Of a stretch of 64,000 nt of DNA, positions 32,895-44,016 are shown in pieces. Within the stretch, counting starts at the first letter, position 1. The number at the start of each line of letters is the position of its first letter. Source of the stretch: Siphonodentalium dalli (Eukaryota > Mollusca > Scaphopoda > Gadilida > Siphonodentaliidae); contig CP136063.1 of NCBI GenBank assembly GCA_032622095.1, positions 150,467,379 through 150,531,378 of the forward strand. The letters are read 5' to 3'. Made by a program: the position numbers and the translations under genes. The notes under the pieces are model-generated. The model was given only the letters and a program-made list of their open reading frames with translations, had not been told where the DNA came from and did no database searches.

Positions 32895-34476
32895 CTGCAA
32901 GTAAAATATATCAAAATTAGTAAACCATCCCATAATCATAGACTTTTTATCTAAAAAGGAGAGCTATTAACATAGTGACTGGTCTTAATTGGCCCCACAT
33001 GTTAGAATAAACCTGGACTGTACTACTGATGGAAGACTTTGTGGATCTTCCCTACCTGAAGAGAACAGAAAATAAACTATGGCGTGCTCTTGTTTGCCAC
33101 GTTACTGAAAACAACTTTTGTTTTGCCTTACAATTAAACATAATTAGTTAATGACTATGAATTTGGTCTCCATTGATTCTTGTCCTCACATCCGGTTGTA
33201 ATTAGAAATCTGATTGGCTATAATGCCACGTTTAAATCATCATGTCCCATGTGCGCAAAACATCGGGGGTATATGACATGTGAAACATCGGGGGGTATAT
33301 GAATGACCCTTGAACTGGCAGTTTCCACCAATCCTGATGTTGCTCTAGCATGCCGAGTTGACGTCACCTGACGCCAGATCTATAGGTCGGCTACTGAATT
33401 ATTCTTATTGGTGTGAATTAATCTGAGAACCTATGAAAAGCACACTTAAATTTAGGCTGCATGGCTATTGTGGGGGTTGTGGGGACAATATCGTTATCTC
33501 TGGCAACATCGTGGGGTACATGGAGATTTAATAGCTGGATGTCTATTTTTGAACACCTCGCCTCTGCCTCAGGGTCCAAATCAATATCATAACTCTCATT
33601 GGTTTATGTTCATATAAAGTCACCTGATGGCATACATTGTATGACAGACAAAAACAATAAAAGGCCACTAATGCCACATGTCCTCTGAATAAGGTGGATT
33701 ATTTGACCTGTGCCTTTTTAGAAATAAAAATTTAAATTAAACTTTGATTCCGAATCTCTATGTTGTTAACAAACCTACCGGTAGTTTTATTTGATTAGAC
33801 ATCAGAATAATTAGTCAATTCTAAGTCAATGACATTTTCACCCGGAAACAAAAATAATCAGCAGATTCTAATTTGACTAACTTGACCAGGTTCATACTGG
33901 TAAGGCCTAAAAAAAATATAGCAATGTTCCCGGTATTGGAGGGAAAAAAATAAGGGAGGGGGTTTGAATTATTATTTGTTTGTTTGGGGAAATTCAATAA
34001 ATGGAATGGAAGCCTGTTGAATATATGCCCATAGGAGTAGTATATAAAATAACTTAACAATACTGATATACAGTGGGGCACATTATTGCGGCCAATATTA
34101 ACTTTTTGAAGCTTTTTGTGATACCCATGATAAATAGACAGGGGGATGCTCGTATCCATGTCCTACAGTAGAGGTACCCCAGTAGGCAGTAGTAGATAGT
34201 AGAAACTTCACATTAACAGTTTACAAATGTTAAGATATTACAGCCTAGAACACCTTGGGTTAACCAACTTTATATAAAATAGTTTTTATTCTACAATGCC
34301 CAAATCAGTTGTGAGCAATATCAGTGTAGACCAGTAGATAAATTAAAAATCATGGTAACCCAACATACTCAACATAACCGGAGGGTCAATAAACCTATAT
34401 AACATCTACATTCATAAATATTAAATCATTCACAAAACTTCAGGAGATGGGGCGGGTGGGTTACCGGAAACATTGC

Positions 34477-34635
34477 TACAGTAATGCCCTAAAAAATCGA
34501 CTCCTTAACCACATCTGAATTATGGGTAATTTTTCAGGATTTTGTCGGAAATAAGCCATATTTCCGACTAAATCCTGAAAAGTTACCCATAATTCTGCTG
34601 TGGTTAAGGAGTTGATTATTTAGGGCATTACTGTA
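34477..34635. repeat. 159-bp hairpin (palindrome)
   Basis: TACAGTAATGCCCTAAA... is mirrored by ...TTTAGGGCATTACTGTA with only scattered mismatches through the centre (TTTCCGAC region). Likely a foldback MITE. Confidence 0.8.
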
Positions 34636-35289
34636 ACTCCAGTAAAATTAGGTGCCCAAACCCAAGTTGAAACTTGATAATTCAAACATTCATAAATGAG
34701 TAATCTAAATACAAAACTTGAAAATTATCTGATAACTAAAACTAAAGGTATTACTCGAAAATGAAAATAATTGCCAAATTCCAAGTCAACAAGGACCATA
34801 ACTCTGGTAAAATGGCAGACCGCACCCATATTCGAACTTGACCGTATATGATTACATCAGTACTAGTATGCATGGACAATATGTATCTCTACTCATTAAT
34901 CGGGCATACACGGTTTCAGATTTTACCTAGAAATTAAGGTCATAACTTGAATTTTCGTGACATTTTCTCTTTGGTATTGAAGCTAATACCGCAGTGATAC
35001 TCTATATTTCCAGATTAAAAATTTATATGACCATTCGGGATTACCTTATATATAGAATGTCATGGCAGTTCACCCAACGCTCTGACTTGGCCTCTGAATT
35101 ATTATGTACAGCCTACAGATGATTTCAAGAAGACAAGACATAGGTCACCTATAATAATTTTCTGCAAATAGCAAATATTTTTCAAATAGGTCAAATACAA
35201 CTAAGTGAACCACCGATTGTATTACATTTGGTATTATCCCACGCAAATAACTAGAAGAGCGATGTTAAACCCTGTGAGACGTTGATGAT

Positions 35290-36100
35290 GTTGGGTGAGC
35301 TTGGCAGGATGCCGATGATTCAAATTTGAAATACAAGATGGCTGCTGTCGGCCATGTTTTTAAACAAATTTCGGAAAAAATTAATGCCTCCCATCCAGAG
35401 GTCACCCCCTGAAAATCCATATGAAGTTTGGTGATGATTGAATGAGGGATATGGCCTGTAGAGTGTGCTAAAGGATTTAGGCCATACAAAGAGTAAAATC
35501 CAAGATGGTTGCTGTCGGCCATATTTTTCAATGGAAAATTCAAATTCGGAAAACAATTGATGGCTCCCATCTAGAGGTCACCCGAAGATACATATGAAGT
35601 TTGGTGATGACCTGATGAGGGATGAGGTCTGTAGGGTGTGCCAAAGAATTAAGTTATTCAAAGAGTAAAATCCAAGCTGGCTGCTAGCGGCCAAGGTTTT
35701 CATCGAAAAAATTTCAAATTTGATAGCTCCCATCTAGAGGCGATCCTAAACATGCTTGTAAATTTCCAAAATAATTCTTCAATAAATGCGGGCTGCAGGG
35801 TGTGCAAATGGATTCAAATTTGATATCAAAGATGGCTGCTGGGTGGAATGTTTATTAACGAATTTCGGGAAAAAACAATGGCTCCCATCTAGAGGTCACC
35901 CCATAAGATTCATATGACATTTGGTAACGATCGGTGAGGGATGTGACTTGTAGGGTGTGCTAACGGAAATTTTTGATGGATGCACAGATGGATGGATGGC
36001 AACACAGACAGAGAGATGGATGGACGGACGGATGACTAACGCCAACCCATGGCAATAGCTCAAACATTACAAAGTGAAATTGAGCTAAAAATAGTCCAGA
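35290..36100. repeat. Tandem-core repeat (~166-bp units) with (GATG)n and tail
   Basis: Units with AAGATGGCTGCTGTCGGCCA, a CTCCCATCTAGAGGTCACC box, TATGAAGTTTGGTGATGA and AGGGTGTGC recur near 35332, 35502, 35668 and 35825. A GATGGATGGA run (35985-36035) and a tail ending GAAATTGAGCTAAAA follow. Confidence 0.75.
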
Positions 36101-37482
36101 TAACCACTGCTATTGGGGACCAACATATATGTAATGCCACTCATCACTCAGTGCGTTTTAATTAAATGGAACACATTCACAGGTAACTTCATATATCATA
36201 TTGTTTATAATTGTTCCTTTAAAAAAGTGGGTATCCATTAGCACTTTTTCGCAACAAACATTCCCTAACTTCCTTATTTTGTCAGTGTCACTCCGTGATG
36301 AGAAAATTGGTCAATCGGTAACATATGGGAAATATTTTTTTAAATACTTCATCAAACAGGCCATGTGATATACATGTATGACAGATAGAAAAATGAAATA
36401 TAATGGGAAGTCGGTAGCCGAGAGATAGCGGACCGGGGATGGAAACTGGTCAGGGTATTCAGACAAAAAAATCAGAACTCGGCCAGATACTAAGTTTCTC
36501 AGGCTGAAAAGTCTGATTTGAGATCACTAAATAAAGATCCGAATGCAAAATGCCGACTCCATGGGTACACTATGCTGTCCGATTGTGCGCTGACATTAAT
36601 GGCTGACCCGTATACATGCCTCAGCCTGTGCACAGAACGCTACTGAAATCACCACGTGGTTATAAAGTTACTCGGTCATGGCAGCAACTGGACCTCGATC
36701 CACATAATCTTCAGCAAATTGAAAACGTCGGAGTAATATCTAGACATAGACAAATATATCTGTCCTCCTGTATTTCAATACGGTATGTTCTATTTTCGCT
36801 CTAAAATTTAACCAAATTACACTCCACATGTGACGAAATTGAGGGGGGGGGGGCTGAATTCAGAGAGCTCAACAACCATGAACACTAGTGAGTTTTTGCA
36901 GTTTCTGCGACGAACATTTTTAGCTTAAAACAAGGTCTGTATAAAAAAAAATGCTTAAATAAAAATAAAACAATTTTAAAACAATATTAATAGTTATTAT
37001 CAGTGTATTTATTCCCTATCCAATTAATACAAAATTATCCATTTTACGAATCCAGCATGAGGTCATCTCCATCGAGGAATGGCTTTTGATTTTACAACAA
37101 ATGTTTTTATTAACGCCCATCGGGTGTATACTGGTGGCCAAATATTAGAAACATGTGGGCCGATGCGCCGATGGGACTTTTATAAATAGAAAATTGGTTT
37201 TTCCGGTTTATTTATTTAAAAGTCGAACTGCGCGATCAGGAGGCCGGTCACCGGTAAAAGGTGTGGTTGGAAATTTGAATTTCGTTTATTGTCCTTTACA
37301 TTATTATGTCAATAATGTTGATTTTTGGTTTGTGACAAGCTATGTCAATTACCAATAAAAGAAATTTAAAAGATAATTTGTAAGTCTTATATTTCAACTT
37401 TTATAGATATTTTTCGTTCTGCAGCCCACTGATTGTGGTCGGAGACGGCCGACGGTTCGTTAATTAGGTGCTGGTTGTTATG

Positions 37483-37977
37483 GTTATTTTAACGGAATTC
37501 TGAGTTGGTCATTCGCGAAACCAATATATTTTATATTCTATAATTAAAATCGTGGGTATATAATATATGATCTTGTTTATGGATATTGTAGCAAGTCTAA
37601 TCTGGCTGTGTCAAATTGAGCTATAGCGATGGGATTTCTCGCAGGACAACACATTTCGGGTTTTTGTGGGGTGTGTATCCAATGGATGTCTTATAGTTGC
37701 AGTATGTAACAATTATGACCTCGTTAATTGCTTTCGATGTTTAGGTATGAACAATGGCTGGACCATGCACTCTTGGCGGGAACACAATACCTCCGATTTT
37801 TTATCCGCATTTAGAAGCTTTCTGGTGTGGTGAATGAGAAACCTGCAGTAATAAGCCGTAGTTGTTTGTAATAATTCGAAGGATTAGTTGTTTTAACGGA
37901 ATTCTGAGGCGGTGAATTCATGTAACCAATATATTTTATATTATAATTTATATTTATGGCTAATAATATGATCTTGA
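37483..37977. repeat. Pair of ~90-bp direct repeats
   Basis: TTTTAACGGAATTCTGAG followed by AACCAATATATTTTATATT and TATGATCTTG occurs at 37486-37575 and 37890-37977. The 300 bp between shows nothing recognisable. Confidence 0.65.
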
Positions 37978-38773
37978 GGGCGTTACCATTTCTGATTATG
38001 GTTTTCTTGTTGGTATTGTGAACAAAATACAAAGAAAGCATGCAGAACGTGCGTATAGCATGTGACATCAGCTCTGATCGTGACATAACACTGGTTACTG
38101 CTAGAGTACACTTGACACCGAGTGTGACAATTTGTCTTTTGCCAATCGTGGTATTTCCTTTGATGTCGGCAGTACCTTTGATGTCGGCTTTTAATATTTC
38201 TCCTGTTATAAAAGTTGTTGTATCCACTGTTTGTTGTGGTGTTTACATGCTTTTAGTTCATTAAAGGAATACGGTCCTGAAAAAACAATAATATTTTCTT
38301 TCAATATACCGATAATATATATATAAAATGTCCATTGGGCGCATATAATCTAATATTCGGCCGCCAATCGTTATTTTTATAACGATTAAAAAAAATTCCG
38401 AAGTTAGCTGAAGATCTTGTTGTAGACGAAGTCACGTGTCACATGTAAACAGCAGCATAGCACGTGATCGATCACGTGGTAACTCATTGACAACGCATAG
38501 ATACGCGACGGCGGTATCTTAAGTTTGCATGTAGTCGATCGCGGCCTTTGAAGATTGTCGCGTTATCACACTGCGAATGCAAAACTTCGCCGAAAACATC
38601 GCCGTTCTCGTAACTAAATGTCTTTATCGTGTTATTATTATTATTATATGTATCGCGATGTGTTGTTACTATAAGGTCATGCCTGTATATTATTCAGTTT
38701 TGCACGCATTTATCTATATAAACACGTGCTCTGTTTATATATATATTTTTAGTTACCGGAATAGTCCAAGTCA

Positions 38774-39287
38774 TCTCATATATATTTTGAAGACCTCTGT
38801 TTGTCTGTCTGTCTGTATGTCTGTCTGTCTGTATGTCATTTATACAAATCTACGATTCTCGACCGATCGGGACGAAACTTGGTACGTGTGTGTAGTTTGA
38901 CCAGGCGGTCGACGTTGTCGTATTGGCGAGCCCGTGCGGCGCCCGCTTCGCGCATGCGCAGACGAGATCTCAGAAACGGGTGGAGCTATCGACTTGAAAT
39001 TTGCAATGTGAATGTATCTTGCCCCGGATACGAATTTTATCGGGTCGCCGAGCTCGTGCGACGCAAGCTTCGCGCATGCGCAGACGAGATCTCGGAAACG
39101 GGTGGAGCTATCGACTTGAAATTTGGTATGTGAATGTATCTTGCCCCGGATACGAATTTTATCGGGTCGCCGAGCCCGTGCGACGCCAGCTTCGCGCATG
39201 CGCAGACCAGATCTCGGAAACGGGTGGAGCTATCAACTTGAAATTTGGTTTTTGAATAGCCCGGACAACGTCGGGCTCATCGGCTAG
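38774..39287 (+). mobile_element. Helitron-like unit 1 of a head-to-tail pair
   Basis: Starts TCTCATATATATTTTGAAGA after an A, with a GTCT microsatellite just inside. It ends with the hairpin AGCCCGGACAACGTCGGGCT, then CATCGG, then CTAG. The 5' TC, the 3' hairpin 6 bp before a terminal CTRR and the lack of a target duplication are the Helitron signature. The core is ~122-bp units (…CTCGGAAACGGGTGGAGC…). No Rep/helicase gene. Confidence 0.75.
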
Positions 39288-40345
39288 TCTCATATATATT
39301 TTGAAGACCTCTGTTTGTCTGTCTGTCTGTATGTCATTTATACAAATCTACGATTCTCGACCGATCGGGACGAAACTTGGTACGTGTGTGTAGTTTGACC
39401 AGGCGGTCGACGTTGTCGTATTGGCGAGCCCGTGCGGCGCCCGTGCAGCGCATGCGCAGACGAGATCTCGGAAACGGGTGGAGTTATCGACTTGAAATTT
39501 GGTACGTGTGTGTAGTTTGACCAGGCGGTCGTCGTTGTCGTATTGGCGAGCCTGTGCGATGCCCGTGCAGCGCATGAGCAGACGAGATCTCGGAAACGGG
39601 TGGAGCTATCGACTTGAAATTTGCTATGTGAATGTATCTTGCCCCGGATAGGAATTTTATCGGGTCGCCGAGCCCGTGCGACGCAAGCTTCGCGCATGCG
39701 CAGACCAGATCTCGGAAACGGGTGGAGCTATCGACTTGAAATTTGCTATGTGAATGCATCTTGCCCCGGATACAAATTTTATCGGGTCGCCGAGCCCGTG
39801 CGACGCCAGCTTCGCGCATGCGCAGACAAGATCTCGGAAACGGTTGGAGCTATCGACTTGAAATTTGGTATGTGAATGTATCTTGCCCCGGATAAGAATT
39901 TTATCGGGTCGCCGAGCCCGTGCGACGCAAGCTTCGCGCATGCGCAGACCAGATCTCGGAAACGGGTGGAGCTATCGACTTGAAATTTGCTATGTGAATG
40001 CATCTTGACCCGGATACAAATTTTATCGGGTCGCCGAGCCCGTGCGACGCCAGCTTCGCGCATGCGCAGACAAGATCTCGGAAACGGTTGGAGCTATCGA
40101 CTTGAAATTTGGTATGTGAATGTATCTTGCCCCGGATAAGAATTTTATCGGGTTGCCGAGCCCGTGCGACGCCAGCTTCGGGCATGCGCAGACGAGATCT
40201 CGGAAACGGGTGGAGCTATCGACTTGAAATTTGGTATGTGAATGTATCTTGCCCCGGATACGAATTTTATCGGGTCGCCGAGCCCGTGCGACGCCAGCTT
40301 CGCGCATGCGCAGACCAGATCTCGGAAACGGGTGGAGCTATCGAC
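38955..40345 (+). repeat. 122-bp tandem repeat core inside the Helitron-like units
   Basis: A unit containing ATCTCGGAAACGGGTGGAGC, TATCGACTTGAAATTTG, TTGCCCCGGATA and GCATGCGCAGAC repeats at 122-bp spacing, about three times in unit 1 and about eight times in unit 2. Because 122 is not a multiple of three, the apparent minus-strand open frames across it are overlapping artefacts. Confidence 0.85.
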
Positions 40346-40395
40346 TTGAAATTTGGTTTTTGAATAGCCCGGACAACGTCGGGCTCATCGGCTAA
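39288..40395 (+). mobile_element. Helitron-like unit 2, directly abutting unit 1
   Basis: Begins at the base after CTAG of unit 1 with the same TCTCATATATATTTTGAAGA. It contains more 122-bp units than unit 1 and ends with the same hairpin and CTAA, followed by host T (40396). With the A at 38773 this gives the A|T target expected for Helitrons. Confidence 0.75.
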
Positions 40396-40765
40396 TATTA
40401 TATATTCATATCAAGATTGCATATATACGCTAAGACTTGCACAGTTATTAGGCAATTATCATCTCGTAAACATTCCAATTTCCAGATGCCCTTAGTTGTG
40501 TGTCAATAAAGAGCGTTTCGTTTTAATTTATCGTAACGCGGTAAAACAAACAAAAATTGGTTTATTGCTGTCAGATTTAATCAATATAATCAAGTCATTC
40601 ATTACCAATATGAGATATATATTTCGGAATATTGCTTCCACAACCCCAAACAATCTTGCCGACTGTCACTGATGGAAATTCACTGCGTCTATGCATGGTT
40701 ATTGACCTATAAAATTAGCACTCTAGCGATGCGGTCTATTGAATATCCAGGTCATAAATCGACCT

Positions 40766-41276
40766 CTATGATTGTGTCAATTACTCATAACAATAAGGTT
40801 ATAAAATATATAAACGTTCGCCGTGGTTCGTTTAAACATCCAACACTTTTTGAAGGAGGGATAATAATCATGTTTAATATGTAATCACATATATACAAGC
40901 GCTCTTTATTCGCAATATATTGTAATAGTGAACGCTCTTTATTGTGTCAAGGTAAAGGGACTCGACTTAGAACAGTTGTTCTAGTGATTGTTTACTGATT
41001 ACACCAATACAGGTCAATACATGTACACGAACTTCAGATATGCATGCTTTATATATCCTTCCAAGTCATAGCAATTTCCGCTTTATTAAACTCTTTTTAT
41101 TCGTACCATATTAGGAAATCTCTTAACACAGAACGCTCTTTATTGAGCCATGGAGAAGGAAATGGGGACTCGACTTAGAATAGTTGTCATCGTGAATTAT
41201 TCATCAACATACTCCCCACTTTAACTGCAATTGTATGTATTCGTAACCATGACTGACTCGTCATCTTAAACGCTCT
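40766..41276. repeat. Short-period duplications carrying CGCTCTTTATT
   Basis: The motif CGCTCTTTATT recurs (40901, 40930, 41130, 41270) with GGGACTCGACTTAGAA boxes about 200 bp apart. Read on the minus strand it gives AATAAAGAGCG, so each copy includes a polyadenylation-like AATAAA. Confidence 0.55.
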
Positions 41277-41441
41277 TTATTTAGTAGATGTAATCGGTTT
41301 CTGATTTTTGCGCAACAGGTTTCCCACAGAAATCCCGCCAAATGTCACGTAAACGAACATCGTTTGGAAATGAATACAGCATATACCTAACTGAGGGTCA
41401 CTAGACCGGCCACAGCCGAAAACACTGCATTTATATGGCAT
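41277..41441 (-). pseudogene. THAP zinc-finger relic
   Basis: An ATG at 41441-41439 opens MPYKCSVFGCGRSSDPQLGIC, the N-terminal half of a THAP DNA-binding domain (Cys-x4-Cys at the start). After a one-base frame change near 41385, the next frame gives LYSFPNDVRLRDIWRDFCGK, the conserved Phe-Pro and Trp segment of the same domain, and reaches a stop at DYIY. The closing Cys-x2-His pair is missing. AATAAA overlaps the stop region (about 41268-41280). THAP domains occur in P-element transposases and host regulators; the copy here is broken and too short to tell which. Confidence 0.7.
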
Positions 41442-41483
41442 TGTCACGAATGAATGATTGTAAATACGGGACACTCGGGGCAT

Positions 41484-42045
41484 ATATATGGAATTTTAAA
41501 ACAACATCGCGAACACCCACCCAAATAAAGTTCACATGCCGGCTCGTGTTTTTATAAGCTTTATTTTGACACGAAAGTGTTATCTACCCCGCTCAATCTG
41601 CCTTCTATAGTTTTTGTCAAAACAATACCGTAACTTGCCAAACAGCACTTACAACAAACCACAAGTGAAGATAACTCACCGCGCGATGACAATTCACCAT
41701 GTGTACACAATGTTATTGATACATGTATGCCCCACAGTAATTCCATTACACTCACACGCTGATGTTGATTCCGGATTTTCCATCGCCATATAGGTAGACA
41801 TAATTAACTCTGACTCTGATTCCCTGTTTTTAATTAGTTTACCTCGCTTGACATAATGCGAGGTTTTGCAACGGAGATAGCCGACAACCGGTGGTGGTAT
41901 TATAGATCGAGTGTAGCTCTAGATCACATTCCACCAGTACAAAACCTGGGAACTTTTTGAAGTTTTGACAGGAAACCTTATAAAATCGAAAAAATAACCA
42001 TGGGAATATATTTATTTGTTATTATCTGTTTCTAAATAATGTTAT
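41484..42045. other. No gene recognised
   Basis: Unique-looking intron 1 sequence with no exon or repeat identified. Confidence 0.35.
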
Positions 42046-42232
42046 TTCACTGTAGGTGAAGGTCCCAAATAGAAAATTCACGATTTAAGTGACATTGTGA
42101 GTGATTTTGCTTTGCGTTTCTTATAATTGTGGATTTTTCCTGGGTAATTAATTAAATGTTTATTGCGATATCGGCTCTCAAAAGTCACAGAAAAGCATGC
42201 AATTTTGAGTTGGGACCTTCACATATAGTGAA
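42046..42232. mobile_element. Short inverted-repeat MITE
   Basis: TTCACTGTAGGTGAAGGTCC at the left is mirrored by GGACCTTCACATATAGTGAA at the right (two mismatches). 187 bp, noncoding. Confidence 0.7.
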
Positions 42233-42398
42233 GTACACAAATGGATTATTCCTCAGTGTAAATATGATGTATTTGCGCTTCATTGGAAATTATTTGAGTT
42301 AAAGTTAATGATTCGTGCTTCAGCAAAAATGATTTGCGCTTCAAAGGAAATATACACTTATTATTTGCGCTTCAGCTCATATCATTTGTGCGCAAGAG

Positions 42399-43185
42399 TA
42401 GAATTCTTCCCTCGCTAAGATCCCCCGAAGATTGCCAAGGCGAATCGGTATATACCTCGAGCGGCACAAAAGTAGAGTGATTGTGGAAATACTTGTTTCA
42501 CGGAATAACTATCATGTGCAACACATAAATGAAAAAATAATATCCAGTAATTATAGGCTATATATTAAAATTATTATTAGAATAAGAAAACGATCATTTT
42601 GGTTGCTGCATCATATATACAGGCTAAATTAAACCAACGTTTGATAAATAAATAAATCGCAATATCGTCACTACTTGAGTTGAACCAGGAAGGAGCCTAT
42701 ATAGTCTCACTCTAAGCTTATTTAATTTTTTTTTCAAATTCAAATGTTTCTTAAATTAATAAAACAAAACACTTCTAGAGGCCTATAATTAAAAGAAATT
42801 AATTAAAATCACGAAAATACAAATTCGCACTCATATATACCGCAGTTTCGCCACATCTTCAAACTTAAACACCTCACACCGTTTTTATTCTAACGTTGTG
42901 TTCTTTTCTGTTCTGTTCAGGATATCCCTCCTTTTTGCACATTTATACATGTTAAAATAAATATTTAAACCCTAGTTTTATTGGTAAGATCATCATATAT
43001 ATATTACGGTTAAAATATGTAGGTAAAAGTTATGTTGCGTTAAATGTGAATTTAGACTTATTCCTCCTGTGTCTGGGATCTCAGTCAACCGAGTCCCGTT
43101 CGATCTTAGCGGGAATCTTCGGTGGATCTTAGCACTGAGTGATGTTCGGGAATCATCGGGGGATCTTAGCGAGGGAAGAATTCTA
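42399..43185. mobile_element. Inverted-repeat element next to exon 1
   Basis: TAGAATTCTTCCCTCGCTAA, then GATCCCCCGA, at 42399 is perfectly mirrored at 43156-43185. 787 bp, ending 58 bp from the exon 1 end; the right part repeats GATCTTAGC boxes. No coding sequence. Confidence 0.7.
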
Positions 43186-43242
43186 TTATTGCCATTTGTG
43201 CTGTTAAAAAGTTCTACCATAGGTTCATATATAGGCACTCAC

Positions 43243-43770
43243 CTTCAAAAAAGTTTGTTTATAAACAAGATGAATAAATTCTGTGCTACTCTGTTTTGAT
43301 TGGATACCAGAACCTTGGTCTTGTTGTTTCATATTATATGTGCCATCTTCGTGGTCTCGTTCACTGTGATTGTCAGCATCATTTTGTAATTGATTGACAG
43401 GCATACTATTAAGCGCAATATTTTCATGCAATTGGTTTTGGTGATCGTCTCCCACTACAACTTGTTGAAGCTCTGCTTCGGGAGATGTCTTGCCCTCGGT
43501 CTCTGCAGAGTTATCTGATTCTGTCTTTTTGGACTGCACATTTTGGTTTTGTGCAGATAAAGCACTTTTAAACGACTCCTGTGATTGAGAGTATTTGGAG
43601 TCGGTTGCCGTTTCAGAGAATTCACTATCTTGAAACGTTTTATTCTCAAAATAATCACTGGACGTGACATCGCCTAATATCGTCGTATCAAATTTAATCC
43701 CAGTGTCCTCGATTATGTCAGAATTACTATCTTCTTTTTGAATATAAATGATGAACAAAACGGCAGCCAT
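43243..43770 (-). CDS. Exon 1 of the DUF389 gene: start codon and acidic N-terminal region
   Basis: An ATG at 43770-43768 opens 176 codons, ending at AAG followed by a strong donor GTGAGT at 43242-43237 (phase 0). The product starts MAAVLFIIYIQKEDS, a hydrophobic strand-like start. About 140 residues rich in Ser, Glu, Gln, Asp and Asn follow, with no predicted fold, then STEFIHLVYKQTFLK. Reading past the donor adds only five codons before a stop, which supports splicing there. The phase-0 donor fits the phase-0 exon at 32823-32894, and the joined peptide reads smoothly into VVERTLENQG. That link crosses about 10.3 kb, so additional exons between them cannot be excluded. Upstream sequence around 43800-43960 is richer in CpG than its surroundings and could hold the promoter, but no motif was identified. 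Confidence 0.6.
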
Positions 43771-44016
43771 TTCTTTGTCAATGTGGAATTAAAATGGTTA
43801 GACGCTAAACAATGTAATCCGAATCGCTTATTTTCGACTCAAAATTGTTGTTGAATCTAAATGGAATAGATTGTTTGTTTGGACGGGGGTTCATCTGTTA
43901 CACGACAAACGCGCCTCTCTCCGATAAACGCTGCGCGGCACTTTCCGATCGCTATGCTTGACACCCGATGAAGAAAGTTTATTAATGAACATAATAATTA
44001 TAGTGTGGTCGTCGGA
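43771..44016. promoter_or_regulatory. Presumed 5' flank of the DUF389 gene
   Basis: Upstream of the ATG; locally richer in CG (CGCGCC, GCTGCGCGGCAC, CGATCG) than surrounding DNA. No TATA box or initiator could be assigned. Confidence 0.3.

Larger units (their letters stand above)
38370..40765 (+). repeat. Dispersed repeat copy interrupted by Helitron-like insertion
   Basis: Flanks 38370-38773 and 40396-40765 together correspond to the reverse complement of 530-1720. The intervening 1622 bp is absent from the other copy. Confidence 0.7.
32895..43242 (-). other. Intron 1 of the DUF389 gene (10.3 kb), repeat-filled
   Basis: The stretch between the exon 1 donor and exon 2 acceptor holds several elements listed separately: the palindrome at 34477, the tandem repeat at 35290-36100, direct repeats at 37483-37977, the Helitron-like pair at 38774-40395, the THAP relic at 41277, and inverted-repeat elements at 42046 and 42399. 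In 32895-34476, 36110-37480 and 37981-38369 I saw no convincing exon or known element, only A+T-rich sequence with short runs such as the G run at 36842-36851. Confidence 0.5.
15001..43770 (-). other. DUF389-family membrane protein gene (5' part, seven exons)
   Basis: Seven minus-strand segments with polypyrimidine-AG acceptors and GT donors join in one frame: 528+72+95+111+70+68+76 nt, 340 codons with no stop. The last two exons encode a run containing FTFDYVV, GLAENSSVVLVASM and LISPLM, which matches the most conserved stretch of DUF389 integral membrane proteins (recognised from memory, not searched). The N-terminal half has an acidic Ser/Gln-rich insert, then a globular stretch ending GVGRLSGSSV, as expected for the soluble N-terminal domain. 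The function of animal DUF389 proteins is not established. The codons expected next (Gly-Pro...) were not found to the left, so the 3' exons probably lie outside the window. Exon calls are manual; the join of exon 1 to exon 2 is the least certain. Confidence 0.72.

Noticed and set aside
33010-33061. Exon-like segment with a strong TTCTGTTCTCTTCAG acceptor (REDPQSLPSVVQS)
   Set aside because: Its phases cannot connect exon 1 (phase 0) to exon 2 (phase 0).
36412-36480. tRNA-like head (GGTAGCCGAGAGATAGCGG) suggesting a SINE
   Set aside because: No acceptable B box or terminal tail was found.
37811-38227. 138-codon minus-strand open frame with an acceptor-like CAACAAACAG upstream
   Set aside because: No recognisable domain and a poor polypyrimidine tract; contains a short internal duplication and looks random.
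38840-40307. Series of overlapping minus-strand open frames of 84-119 codons with similar proteins
   Set aside because: They arise from the 122-bp tandem repeat, shift frame every unit and lie inside Helitron-like DNA.
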